A stretch of DNA of 64,000 nucleotides from Bacillota bacterium (GTDB lineage Bacteria > Bacillota > Clostridia > TANB77 > CAG-465): positions 1 through 64,000 of the forward strand of contig JAEWRE010000030.1 in assembly GCA_023460235.1 (NCBI GenBank). Direction: 5' to 3'. Positions 26,431 through 35,446 of the stretch are shown here, piece after piece. Both the position numbers and the translations under genes were made by a program. Under the pieces are notes generated by a model that was not told where the DNA came from, searched no databases, and saw nothing but the letters and a program-made list of their open reading frames with translations. Position 1 is the first letter of the stretch. The number at the start of each line of letters is the position of its first letter.

Positions 26431-27039
26431 ATGATTAAGAATATTGTGTTTGACATAGGAAATGTGCTTTTTGATTTCAAACCAAAGGAGTATATATTAA
26501 AATTTGGATATGATAAAAAAATATCTGATTTTCTTGAAGAAATTATATTTAAAAGTAAGTTTTGGATTGAAAGTGATAGAGGAAGATATACAATAGATAA
26601 CTTAAGAGATATACTTACAAATGAGAATTCAGAGTACAGTAAGCAAATAAATGAAGTGTTAAAACCGGATTGGGTTAAGATGCATGTTATTAAACCAGAA
26701 TCAATTGAATATTTAAAATATATAAAAGAAAAAGGATACAAAGTATATCTATTATCTAATATTTCAAAGGAAGCATATGAATATATATCATCATTTGAAT
26801 TTTTTAAAATAATAGATGGAGGAACATATTCATATCAGATAAACATTTGTAAACCTCAAAAAGATATATATCTTGATCTATTAGGAAAATATGACCTTTC
26901 TGCTAATGAAACAATATTCATCGATGATAACGTTAATAATATTAAAACTGCTAATAATTTAGGGATACATGGAATTGTTTTTAATGAATTAGAACAAGTG
27001 AAAAATGAAGTAGAACTGATATTAAATAAGAATAATTAG
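26431..27039 (+). CDS. HAD-family phosphatase, YihX-like
   Basis: 202 residues. Motif I is FDIGNVLFDF; Gly in place of the second Asp is usual in the YihX (glucose-1-phosphate phosphatase) branch. Motif II is VYLLSNIS, motif III Lys is in CKPQKDIYLDLL, and motif IV is IFIDDNVNNI. Substrate unknown. AAAGGAG before ATG. A degraded relative of the C-terminal part lies at 44633-44824. Confidence 0.88.
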   Translation: MIKNIVFDIGNVLFDFKPKEYILKFGYDKKISDFLEEIIFKSKFWIESDRGRYTIDNLRDILTNENSEYSKQINEVLKPDWVKMHVIKPESIEYLKYIKEKGYKVYLLSNISKEAYEYISSFEFFKIIDGGTYSYQINICKPQKDIYLDLLGKYDLSANETIFIDDNVNNIKTANNLGIHGIVFNELEQVKNEVELILNKNN

Positions 27040-27056
27040 GAGTATGTAAAAATGAG

Positions 27057-27090
27057 AAATCCGCCGCTAAAATATGCGACGGATTTTTGC
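27057..27090 (+). terminator. intrinsic terminator of the HAD gene
   Basis: AAATCCGCCGC pairs with GCGACGGATTT (one mismatch), followed by T5. Confidence 0.8.
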
Positions 27091-27261
27091 TTTAATGTTA
27101 AAACTCTAAACAATATATATTAATATCTATAGTATAGCACATTTAATTGTAAAAAAACGTTATTTAAATAATGGTGAAATTCTCTATTATTATAGTAAGG
27201 TTAGTCATACTTGTTTAAAATAATAAGAAGTGTCTGTGTAAAAATATATGATTATAAATAT

Positions 27262-28947
27262 TTATCTAGCTATTTTATATATTATACAACCTACATCCCC
27301 ATTATCATCTAATAAAAGTTCATAGTTACTAAATCCAGATTTTTCTAGTACTTCTTTTAAAATAGTATCGTCGCCGAGATATTTTTTTATACTTAAAATA
27401 AATTCAGATTTGCTTTTTAAAGTTTCATCATTTACTAAGTAATCTAATTGTTTCTCATTTAAAATTAAACTTTCGTTATAATTCATAAATTCTGGAACGT
27501 TTTGTATTTGATTAAAATTTGTATTTCCAATAAATACAAAATTATCCTCTTTATATTTCTCTGAGATCTCAATATATTTAGAGTACCCTTTAAACAGATA
27601 TTTAGGTTCGCTTCTAAGTAAACCAAATGTTGATAATAATAACGTAAATAGTATTAAAAAACCAAATGAATATTTCTTGTTTTTAAATACAAAGTCTATT
27701 AATAAAATAATACTTATTGCAACTATGGGTATGATACACATTATATATCTAATCATATCTCTATATTCTATATATGGTGATATCTTAGAGACTATCAATA
27801 TGTATAATATTGTAGGAACTATTAAAATTAATACAAAATAAATATTTGGTTTAATCTTTTCTTTTACAATTCTATAAAATTCTATAACTATAAATGCTAT
27901 TAAGCCAATTAATGCCAAAATTAATGGAATGCTAAATGAGTATGATAATAATGAAATGTTTTGCATTAATTTTGTTAAAAATGTTGTTTGCGCATATAGT
28001 GTACCTATACCTCTATATGAGAAAAATATATCATCTATACTGCTTGGAAATAGTATTATACCAAGAAGAGCAATTTTTATATAATTTAAAATAAATTTAA
28101 TTCCTTCTTTGCTTCCTTTTGTTCTCTTTATTCCTATAAACATTATAGTAGAAATAACAACACATATAATGCAAAAATAATATTGTGTTAAAAATCCAAA
28201 TATAGTAACTAAAGTTAACTGTATCCAAGTTTTTCTGTTAATTTCAAAGTTATTTTTCAATATTACTATATTAATAAGTAGATACGATAAAACAAAGAAA
28301 GTTAATGTCATATACATTCTCTGAAATAAAACTGTAGATATTGCTCCCATACTTAGTCCATAAAATAGCACAGCTATATTTGATAAGTAGTCTTTTCCTA
28401 TAGCTTTCATTATAGCTTTTATTACAAAACAACTTGCAATGAAAAATGCTAAGTTAATTATAAAAATAATATATTTTGAAAATACACCAAAAAATAAAAT
28501 TGATATAGTGTGAACCAAAAAATAAAAAATAGGTGGATGAACATCTCTACTTTGATTATAATATACCATCACATAATTAAATATATCATTTTTATCAATA
28601 GTAACATATTCTTTTGCTTCTTGTGAACTTCTCCATATAGGACGAGCTTCATCTTGAAGATTTTTAATATATTCATCTTTTTCATTTGTATGATCCATGT
28701 AATAGTATTTGAAATTTTTAATCATTTGAATAGGATTTTTATCTAAAATTTTTTCACCAATAAATTGATTTATAGAATCAGATTTTCCAAATTGCTGGTA
28801 AACATTATCATACATATAATTTGATGATCCGTAAGAAAATATCTCATCCTCGTGAAAGCCTTCCTTTTTATTAATAAATATGAACATTACTACTATTAAT
28901 AATGCAATTATCGTTCCAAAAATAAATTTATCAAGTTTAGTTTTCAT
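27262..28947 (-). CDS. GT-C type membrane glycosyltransferase
   Basis: 561 residues from the ATG with GGAG 6 bases upstream; a TTG 12 bases earlier overlaps the ribosome site. One helix is followed by an outside loop with HEDEIFSYGSSN, the acidic pair typical of PMT/ArnT-like GT39 enzymes that use polyprenyl-phosphate sugars. There is RDVHPPIFYFLVHTI in the next loop, then ~10 membrane helices and a short C-terminal soluble part. It probably glycosylates envelope polymers or proteins; the acceptor is unknown. Single gene. Confidence 0.78.
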   Translation of the reverse strand: MKTKLDKFIFGTIIALLIVVMFIFINKKEGFHEDEIFSYGSSNYMYDNVYQQFGKSDSINQFIGEKILDKNPIQMIKNFKYYYMDHTNEKDEYIKNLQDEARPIWRSSQEAKEYVTIDKNDIFNYVMVYYNQSRDVHPPIFYFLVHTISILFFGVFSKYIIFIINLAFFIASCFVIKAIMKAIGKDYLSNIAVLFYGLSMGAISTVLFQRMYMTLTFFVLSYLLINIVILKNNFEINRKTWIQLTLVTIFGFLTQYYFCIICVVISTIMFIGIKRTKGSKEGIKFILNYIKIALLGIILFPSSIDDIFFSYRGIGTLYAQTTFLTKLMQNISLLSYSFSIPLILALIGLIAFIVIEFYRIVKEKIKPNIYFVLILIVPTILYILIVSKISPYIEYRDMIRYIMCIIPIVAISIILLIDFVFKNKKYSFGFLILFTLLLSTFGLLRSEPKYLFKGYSKYIEISEKYKEDNFVFIGNTNFNQIQNVPEFMNYNESLILNEKQLDYLVNDETLKSKSEFILSIKKYLGDDTILKEVLEKSGFSNYELLLDDNGDVGCIIYKIAR

Positions 28948-29288
28948 GTTAATCTCCAATACATTTAATTGCTATTTTTTACAAAATATAACAATACTGT
29001 TATATCATAATTTGTATTGTATTACAAGTATGATAATAGATAATCTTAGTAAAATAGAAAATAAAAATAATTGATTTATCATTTTTTAAAAAGGGTGCTA
29101 TATATTAGTATATACTTGTAAAAAATAAAACTTTAGGATCATATTTATACTATAATAAAATATATATCATATAAAAGTAGTATAATATATTATTATTCTA
29201 AAGCAATGTTATGTAAAATAGATTGCTTTCTTATGCTAAATGTGGTATAATTAATTATAGTTATTCAAAAGAACGAGAGGAGAAAAGT
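28948..29288. other. divergent intergenic region, 341 bp
   Basis: AT-rich and non-coding on inspection. It holds the GT-C gene start signals on one side and the SLH-protein promoter at 29223-29251 on the other. An AAAGCAAT/ATTGCTTT inverted repeat (29200-29229) overlaps the -35 box and could be an operator. Confidence 0.55.
29223..29251 (+). promoter_or_regulatory. promoter of the SLH-type surface protein gene
   Basis: TTGCTT (29223-29228), 17-base spacer, TATAAT (29246-29251). The -35 box is inside an 8-bp inverted repeat. Confidence 0.6.
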
Positions 29289-31328
29289 ATGTCTAAAAAT
29301 ATAAAGAAAATAATATCATATTTTTTTGTAGCTATTTTTATGTTTGAAATGATGTCAAATGTAAATGTTGTTAATGCTGCAGATATAACATCACCAACTC
29401 TTACTATATCAGGTCCTAGTAGCACTTATGTTCAAGATGGTGGTACTGTTAAGTACACTCTTGTATATACAGATAATGTTGGAGTAACAGATATAACACT
29501 AACAAGAGATGATGTTATATTAGTTGGATTTACTGCAACTACTTCAGCAACTAAAAATGGAAATACTGTTACCGTAACTGCTAGTAATGTTAAAGCTACA
29601 AATAATAGTGTTAAATATATAATAATAAATTCGGGTTCAGCTAAAGATGCAGCAGGTAATGTGGCTAACAGAGCTACATCTGATGTATTTAGAATGCCTG
29701 AGATGGTAAATAAAGATACTACAGCGCCTAAAATTGCTATATCTGGACCAAGTAGTAGTACTGTATATAATGGTGGGAGTATTGATTATACTGTTACATA
29801 TTCAGATAATGTTGCAATCGGAAATGTAACTTTAAATCCAAATGATATAACTTTAAATGGATTTAGTGCAAGTAAAAACGTTAGTATAATATCAAATTAT
29901 AAGGCTATAATTTCTCTTACTAATATTCAAGGATCCGAAGGAACAAAAAGCATATCTATTGCTGCTGGTACTGCAAAAGATACATCATCTAATAGTACAC
30001 CTGGAATAAATTCAAATGCTTTTGCACTTGTTGAAAAAACAGTTACAAATAATAATAACAATACTAGTACAAATACAAATAACAGTGGTAAAAATACAAA
30101 TACAGGTAAAAATACAACAGTTAATAATAATTCAAATAATAACACTAATACAGAACAAACAAATAGTAATGAAGCAACAACAGATAATAACGTAACAGTG
30201 TGTGAAGATTTTGGATTTTCTGTAAATAATGATATAACAACATTTTCTTCATGGCTAAAATCTAAAAAAGAAAACACTCCTAATGTACAAAAATACAACT
30301 ATTTAGCAAATGGAGAAGAACTTGTATATTATATTGATTACTATAACGGAAGTAATGAAGATATATCAAATGTTAATTTGAAAATAACAATACCTTTTGA
30401 TGTAGATGTAAAAGAAATGAGCAATAATGGAAAAGTAACAACAGATAGTAATACATCAACAGTTATAGAATGGAATTTAGATACTGTAAAATCAAAACAA
30501 AAATGTAGATTAATGCTAAGAGTAAAATTTAATAGAGATATTGAGCTTATGAATTCATCAGAAATTTCAAAAATATTCTATACTGAGCTTGCAAGTAAAG
30601 TAGGTGAAAATGTTACTTATTCATACTTAAGACAAGTATATATTGATAATTCAGTTACAAAAGTAGGAACTTTTGCTAATACTCTAATGTTTTTAGATAC
30701 TACAAATTCATTAAGACAAAATGATGAAATTACAAGAGCAGAACTTGCAAAAATGATTTTAGATTCTGGACTAATAAAAGTAGACTATAGTTTAGATTCA
30801 TATAAAGAATATAACGATTATAATAAAATACCAGTATATTCAAAACTTGCAATATCAAATTTAAAAAATATGAATTTATTTGAAGTAGAAGATAATAACT
30901 TTTCTCCAAATAATCCAGTAATTAGAGATGAATTTTATAAGTTGATTATTAATTTAATTTCAAAAATATCTGAATCTAAGATAAATGTACAAAATCCAAT
31001 TTATTTAAATGAAGATATAATAAAAAATAGTGATGGAAGTATAAGTGAATATAAAAATTATATAATTGAACTTACGAGACTAAATATATTGCCAGAATAT
31101 AAAACTACTTTGAAATTAGATGAATATGTAAAAAGAAGTGAAGCGCTAGCAATAATAAATGCTATAGCATTTAAATCAAATGATATTTCAAATTATCCTA
31201 AGTATGAGGTAAATTATTTAAATATTAATAATTTAAGATATCTATATAATTTCACTTCAAAGAATAATACTAGTGAATATCAGTACAATTATGATGATAA
31301 TTTAGCTCAAAAAATAATACAAAAATAA
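29289..31328 (+). CDS. secreted Ig-like/DUF11/SLH-type surface protein
   Basis: 679 residues from the ATG preceded by GAGAGGAG; an in-frame ATG 66 bases upstream lies between -35 and -10 of the promoter, so it is rejected. Signal peptide ~1-35 (cut near VNAA). Two Ig-like repeats of ~95 residues follow (SPTLTISGPSSTYVQDGGTVKYT and APKIAISGPSSSTVYNGGSIDYT), then a Thr/Asn-rich linker, then a DUF11-like domain with YYIDYYNGSNEDISNVNLKITIP. The C-terminal ~200 residues hold degenerate SLH motifs (ITRAELAKMIL, VIRDEFYKLI, VKRSEALAIINAI). Probably held on the wall by secondary polysaccharide. Confidence 0.82.
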   Translation: MSKNIKKIISYFFVAIFMFEMMSNVNVVNAADITSPTLTISGPSSTYVQDGGTVKYTLVYTDNVGVTDITLTRDDVILVGFTATTSATKNGNTVTVTASNVKATNNSVKYIIINSGSAKDAAGNVANRATSDVFRMPEMVNKDTTAPKIAISGPSSSTVYNGGSIDYTVTYSDNVAIGNVTLNPNDITLNGFSASKNVSIISNYKAIISLTNIQGSEGTKSISIAAGTAKDTSSNSTPGINSNAFALVEKTVTNNNNNTSTNTNNSGKNTNTGKNTTVNNNSNNNTNTEQTNSNEATTDNNVTVCEDFGFSVNNDITTFSSWLKSKKENTPNVQKYNYLANGEELVYYIDYYNGSNEDISNVNLKITIPFDVDVKEMSNNGKVTTDSNTSTVIEWNLDTVKSKQKCRLMLRVKFNRDIELMNSSEISKIFYTELASKVGENVTYSYLRQVYIDNSVTKVGTFANTLMFLDTTNSLRQNDEITRAELAKMILDSGLIKVDYSLDSYKEYNDYNKIPVYSKLAISNLKNMNLFEVEDNNFSPNNPVIRDEFYKLIINLISKISESKINVQNPIYLNEDIIKNSDGSISEYKNYIIELTRLNILPEYKTTLKLDEYVKRSEALAIINAIAFKSNDISNYPKYEVNYLNINNLRYLYNFTSKNNTSEYQYNYDDNLAQKIIQK

Positions 31329-31344
31329 TTAGATAACTTGTTAT

Positions 31345-31374
31345 AAAAAATAGAGCAGTTTTTGCTCTATTTTT
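31345..31374 (+). terminator. intrinsic terminator
   Basis: AAATAGAGCA / TGCTCTATTTTT stem-loop with T run. Confidence 0.85.
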
Positions 31375-31432
31375 AAATTTCTACATTTTTTTTGAAATAG
31401 TCATGTTATACTTTTATCATGAGGTGGTAAAT

Positions 31433-31738
31433 TTGAAATATACATATGATGAAGGTAGTCTAAACATTAATTTAGACGAAGAGTTAGATATGAATTCTTG
31501 TAAAATGTTAAGAACAGTAATTGATGGCTATATTATGAAATATCAACCAAAGGAATTTATAATTGATTTAAGTAACGTAAAATTTATGGATAGTAGTGGT
31601 ATAGGATTATTAGTTGGAAGATACAATCTTGTAAAATTAATAAATTCTAAAATGACAATACTTAATCCTACAAGTAATATAAAGAGGGTACTTGAATTAT
31701 CAAACATTGCCCAAAATATAGAAATGAGGAGTGTGTGA
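31433..31738 (+). CDS. spoIIAA: anti-sigma F factor antagonist (STAS)
   Basis: 101 residues from a TTG 5 bases after GAGGTGG; an upstream in-frame ATG at 31403 has no ribosome site. Single STAS domain with FIIDLSNVKFMDSSGIGLLVGR; the second Ser of DSSG is the site SpoIIAB phosphorylates. Dephosphorylated SpoIIAA frees sigma-F in the forespore. The stop lies one base before the spoIIAB start, so the pair is coupled. Confidence 0.88.
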   Translation: MKYTYDEGSLNINLDEELDMNSCKMLRTVIDGYIMKYQPKEFIIDLSNVKFMDSSGIGLLVGRYNLVKLINSKMTILNPTSNIKRVLELSNIAQNIEMRSV

Positions 31739-31739
31739 T

Positions 31740-32192
31740 ATGGCGGTAAATAATATAAAGATAAATATTAAAGCTGTACTTGAGAATATAGCTGTTGTAA
31801 GAGTAGCAGTATCATCTTTTGTATCAAATCTAGATGTCACAATTGATGAGCTAATGGATATAAAAACCGCTGTATCTGAAGCTGTAACTAATTCTATAGA
31901 ACATGGATACATAAATGAAGATGATAATAATAGAGTAGAGGTTGAAGCTAACATATACTCAGATGAAGAAGATGTAGTTGAGATAAAAATAACTGATTAT
32001 GGAATAGGGATAGATGATGTTGAACTTGCAACTACTCCAACATATACTTCAAAACCAGAATTAGAGCATGCAGGTATGGGATTTACTATAATGCAAACAT
32101 TTATGGATGAGATAATAATCGATTCAACAAAAGATAAAGGAACAACTATTACATTAAAGAAGAAAATAAAAAAGAAAAAATCTATTAAATAA
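31740..32192 (+). CDS. spoIIAB: anti-sigma F factor, serine kinase
   Basis: 150 residues, GAGGAG before ATG. GHKL kinase with N-box DIKTAVSEAVTNSIEHGY, G1 DYGIGIDD, SKPELEHAGMGFTIM and DEIIIDSTKDKGTTI, close to SpoIIAB rather than to RsbW. It binds and inhibits sigma-F and phosphorylates SpoIIAA. The usual third gene, sigF, does not follow: a terminator and then hslO come next. Confidence 0.9.
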   Translation: MAVNNIKINIKAVLENIAVVRVAVSSFVSNLDVTIDELMDIKTAVSEAVTNSIEHGYINEDDNNRVEVEANIYSDEEDVVEIKITDYGIGIDDVELATTPTYTSKPELEHAGMGFTIMQTFMDEIIIDSTKDKGTTITLKKKIKKKKSIK

Positions 32193-32213
32193 TATTTCGA
32201 ATTTTAGTTAGAG

Positions 32214-32250
32214 AAAAGAGATAAAATAATCCATATTTTATCTCTTTTGT
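32214..32250 (+). terminator. terminator of spoIIAA-spoIIAB
   Basis: A 15-base arm AAAAGAGATAAAATA is exactly inverted at 32234-32248, then TT(G)TTT. Confidence 0.85.
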
Positions 32251-32310
32251 TTGCAAATGGGGCTAAAATTTGGTAAAATATATAGTACAAATAAATAAGG
32301 AGAGATAGAA

Positions 32311-33195
32311 TTGAAAAAGGATATTTTAAAGAAATATTTAGCCTATGACTCAAAAGTAAGTGTCATAGTTATAGATGCAACTAATATGGTAAGTGATGCA
32401 AGAAACCTACATTTTATGTCTAATGTTGTAACAGCTGCTTTTGGTAGAACTATGATTGCTACAACTATGATGTCAAGTGTGTTAAAAGAAGAAAATTATA
32501 AAATGACTGTTCAAATAAAAGGTGATGGACCTATTGGAAGTATTGTTGTTTGCGGTGATAATAGTTTAAAAATAAAGGGGTATGCACTTAATCCACAATC
32601 TGATTTACCATTAAATGAAATAACAGGTAAACTTGACGTTGCAAAAGTTGTTGGTAAGGGGTATTTAAATATAATTAAAGATATTGGATTTAAAGATCCA
32701 TATGTTGGTTATTCTGAACTTGTATCGTCAGAAATAGCAGAAGATTTTGCATATTATTTTACAACTTCAGAACAAACTCCATCAGTTGTGAGCTTAGGAG
32801 TAAATATAGATAAAAATAATAATGTTCAAATGGCTGCAGGATATATAATCCAACCACTACCAGATTGCGATGATAGTATAATTGATATAATCGAAAGTAT
32901 AAACATGAATATTCATAGTGTAACTAATTTAATGATTGATTTAGATAATATCGATGATGTTGCTAAAACAATAACTGGTGATAATGATATTAAATGTATA
33001 TATGAAAAAGAACCAAAATATGAATGTGACTGTAGTTCTGAAAGAATTGAGAGAACATTAATAGCTTTAGGCAAAGAGGAAACAGAAAAGATATTAAAGG
33101 AAAATGGTAATACTGTTGAAGTTACTTGTCATTTTTGCAATAAGGTATATAATTATAGTAAAGAAGATATAGAAAAAATATTTTCAAAGACGTAG
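32311..33195 (+). CDS. hslO: Hsp33 redox chaperone
   Basis: 294 residues; TTG start 5 bases after AAGGAGAGA. N-terminal Hsp33 core (VIDATNMVSDARNLHFMS, KGDGPIGSIVV, QTPSVVSLGV). The C-terminal redox switch has C-D-C and C-H-F-C, which bind Zn when reduced and form disulfides under oxidative stress to activate the holdase. Followed 8 bp later by rluD; likely one operon. Confidence 0.95.
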   Translation: MKKDILKKYLAYDSKVSVIVIDATNMVSDARNLHFMSNVVTAAFGRTMIATTMMSSVLKEENYKMTVQIKGDGPIGSIVVCGDNSLKIKGYALNPQSDLPLNEITGKLDVAKVVGKGYLNIIKDIGFKDPYVGYSELVSSEIAEDFAYYFTTSEQTPSVVSLGVNIDKNNNVQMAAGYIIQPLPDCDDSIIDIIESINMNIHSVTNLMIDLDNIDDVAKTITGDNDIKCIYEKEPKYECDCSSERIERTLIALGKEETEKILKENGNTVEVTCHFCNKVYNYSKEDIEKIFSKT

Positions 33196-33203
33196 GTGAT
33201 AAA

Positions 33204-34124
33204 ATGAATATTATTATTCAAAATGATAATGTGGGTAAGAGGTTAGATATTTATTTATCTGAAAATGATATTTCTAAGACAAGAAGCTATATTAAGCATT
33301 TAATTGATGAAGGTAAAATAACTGTAAATGGGAAAATTGTAAAAGCAGGTTATAGTTTGAAATTAAATGATGTCGTAATTGTCGAAGAGATTGAAGAAAA
33401 GACTGCTGAAATTTTACCTGAAAAAATAGATTTAGATATAATATATGAAGATGATGACATATTGATAATAAATAAAGAAAAAGGAATGGTTGTACATCCT
33501 GCAAATGGCAATTATACAGGGACTATTGTAAATTCGTTAATGTATTCACATAGTGATAAATTATCATCAATAAATGGCACTATTAGACCTGGAATTGTGC
33601 ATAGAATTGACAAAGATACTACTGGTGTAATTATTGTTGCTAAAAATGATAATGCTCATAAGGTATTATCTGAACAGTTCAAAGAGCACAGTATAAATAG
33701 AAAATATATAGCATTGGTTAAAGGAATAATAAAAGAGGATGAGTTAACTGTTGATCTACCTATCGGTAGAAGTGAGAAAGATAGAAAAAAAATGGCTGTA
33801 ACAAATAAACATAGTAGAAATGCAGTTACTCATATTAAAGTATTAAAACGTTATTATAGTTCAAATGTAACATTAATTGAAGCTAAACTTGAAACTGGAA
33901 GAACGCATCAAATAAGAGTGCATATGTCATATATTAAACATCCACTAATTGGCGATGAAGTATATGGTAAAAAGGATGTAAAATTTAAGGTTAGTGGGCA
34001 AATGCTGCATGCAAAAGTACTTGGGATAATACATCCTACTAGTAAAAAATATATGGAATTTGAATCTGGTTTACCAGACGAATTTAGTTTAATACTTGAG
34101 TCTTTAGAAAATAAAGAAAAATAA
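33204..34124 (+). CDS. rluD: RluD-family 23S/tRNA pseudouridine synthase
   Basis: 306 residues. S4 RNA-binding domain at the N-terminus (GKRLDIYLSENDISKTRSY). The catalytic domain has the RluA-type signature HRIDKDTTGVIIVAK (catalytic Asp) and later ETGRTHQIRVHM. It isomerises uridines in structured RNA; the exact target is not readable from sequence. Confidence 0.93.
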   Translation: MNIIIQNDNVGKRLDIYLSENDISKTRSYIKHLIDEGKITVNGKIVKAGYSLKLNDVVIVEEIEEKTAEILPEKIDLDIIYEDDDILIINKEKGMVVHPANGNYTGTIVNSLMYSHSDKLSSINGTIRPGIVHRIDKDTTGVIIVAKNDNAHKVLSEQFKEHSINRKYIALVKGIIKEDELTVDLPIGRSEKDRKKMAVTNKHSRNAVTHIKVLKRYYSSNVTLIEAKLETGRTHQIRVHMSYIKHPLIGDEVYGKKDVKFKVSGQMLHAKVLGIIHPTSKKYMEFESGLPDEFSLILESLENKEK

Positions 34125-34141
34125 AATAAATAAAATGAAAA

Positions 34142-34170
34142 ATGTTAGCAAGTATATTACTTGCTAACAT
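34142..34170 (+). terminator. hairpin after rluD
   Basis: ATGTTAGCAAGTA is inverted at TACTTGCTAACAT; no T run follows, so termination may be weak. Confidence 0.6.
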
Positions 34171-34251
34171 AGAAAATATATATGAACATAAGCTTATGAT
34201 AATATATAATATGTGTAAAGATAATTATTGTGAGTGAAAGGAATAATTATT

Positions 34252-34944
34252 ATGATGAGAATAAATAAATTTATTGCTTCAACTGGGACATGTTCTAGAA
34301 GAAAAGCAGAAGAACTAATTATTGATGGAAATGTTACTGTAAATGGAAAAATAGTAACAAATCTTGGTGAGCAAATAGATGAAGAAAATGATACAGTTTG
34401 TGTGTATGGAAGAAAAATAGAAGTGGAAGAGAAAAAAGTGTATATAATGCTTAATAAACCAAGAGGATATATTACAACTAATTCTGAACAATTTTCTAGA
34501 CCAAGTACTGTAGAACTTATACATGAAGATGCAAGAGTATTTCCTATAGGAAGACTTGATATGTCATCTGAAGGATTGCTACTTTTTACTAATGATGGTG
34601 AGTTTGCAAATAAACTAATGCATCCAAAAAATAAGATAGAGAAAACATATATTGCTACTGTGAGGGTTAAACCTACAAAAGAGCAACTAGAAAGATTAAT
34701 GAACGGAGTTGATATTGGTGGATATGTGACTAAACCTGCTAAAATAAAATCCATATCAGCTACTGAAATTGAAATAAAAATAAGTGAAGGTAAGAATAGG
34801 CAAATAAGACGTATGTGCGAATCAGTAGGAGTTCCAGTTGTTTTCTTAAAAAGAATAAGTATAGGAAAATTAAAACTTGGTGAATTAACTTCTGGAGAAT
34901 ATAAAGTCCTAAATGATGATGAAGTTTCCTTAATATTTAAATAA
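34252..34944 (+). CDS. rluB: RsuA-family pseudouridine synthase (RluB-like)
   Basis: 230 residues from the ATG 9 bases after AAGGA; a GTG 18 bases upstream is less likely. S4 domain RINKFIASTGTCSRRKAEELI, then the RsuA/RluB/E/F catalytic signature GRLDMSSEGLLLFTNDG and EGKNRQIRRMCES. It acts on 23S or 16S rRNA. Two pseudouridine synthases of different families thus lie side by side with hslO. Confidence 0.92.
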   Translation: MMRINKFIASTGTCSRRKAEELIIDGNVTVNGKIVTNLGEQIDEENDTVCVYGRKIEVEEKKVYIMLNKPRGYITTNSEQFSRPSTVELIHEDARVFPIGRLDMSSEGLLLFTNDGEFANKLMHPKNKIEKTYIATVRVKPTKEQLERLMNGVDIGGYVTKPAKIKSISATEIEIKISEGKNRQIRRMCESVGVPVVFLKRISIGKLKLGELTSGEYKVLNDDEVSLIFK

Positions 34945-34950
34945 AAAAAT

Positions 34951-34974
34951 AACAAGTATATTATTATACTTGTT
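34951..34974. terminator. hairpin between rluB-like gene and rpsU
   Basis: AACAAGTATA / TATACTTGTT with A7 on one side and a T-rich tract on the other; it can serve both convergent genes. Confidence 0.75.
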
Positions 34975-35018
34975 TAATTTTCTTTAATATATATGGTATA
35001 CGATACACCAATCAAGCT

Positions 35019-35192
35019 CTAGTGTTTTCTTTTTCTAGCAGCCTCTGATTTCTTTTTTCTTTTCACACTAGGTTTCTCATAATGTTCTCTTTTTCTAATT
35101 TCTGCAAGAACACCATATTTAGCACATTGTTTCTTAAATCTAGCTAGTGCATTATCTAAACTTTCATTATCTTTAATTTTTATTCCTGGCAT
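35019..35192 (-). CDS. rpsU: ribosomal protein S21
   Basis: 57 residues, normal length. Reads MPGIKIKDNESLDNALARF, then KKQCAKYGVLAEIRKREHYE and a basic tail SVKRKKKSEAARKRKH. GGGAGG lies upstream of the ATG. It sits on the 30S platform near the anti-Shine-Dalgarno end of 16S rRNA. Short single gene, divergent from ctpA across a 254-bp spacer. Confidence 0.96.
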   Translation of the reverse strand: MPGIKIKDNESLDNALARFKKQCAKYGVLAEIRKREHYEKPSVKRKKKSEAARKRKH

Positions 35193-35446
35193 TTCGTTCC
35201 CTCCCCTCAGTTGGGAAATACCTAATTTTATTCATATGTTATATAAGTATTTCTAAGTTACTATTAAATTATACAATAATTTGTTACATAAGTCAAGGAA
35301 AACCGCATAAAAAGTTGAAAATGGCATAAAATTTAAGAATGTTTGTTTAAATAAAAATGTCACAAATTATGATATTTTTTATATTTCATTGACTAAAGTT
35401 TTAATATAATATATAATGTCTTAGTATGAAAAAAGGAAGGATCTTA

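Noticed and set aside
26431..26470. HAD gene as inactive because motif I lacks the second Asp (DIGNV)
   Set aside because: Gly at this position is normal in the YihX-like branch.
34194..34955. Long minus-strand open frame (253 codons) opposite the RsuA-type gene
   Set aside because: It is a mirror of a clear pseudouridine synthase gene; the Ser/Phe/Ile-rich translation and lack of a ribosome site mark it as a shadow.
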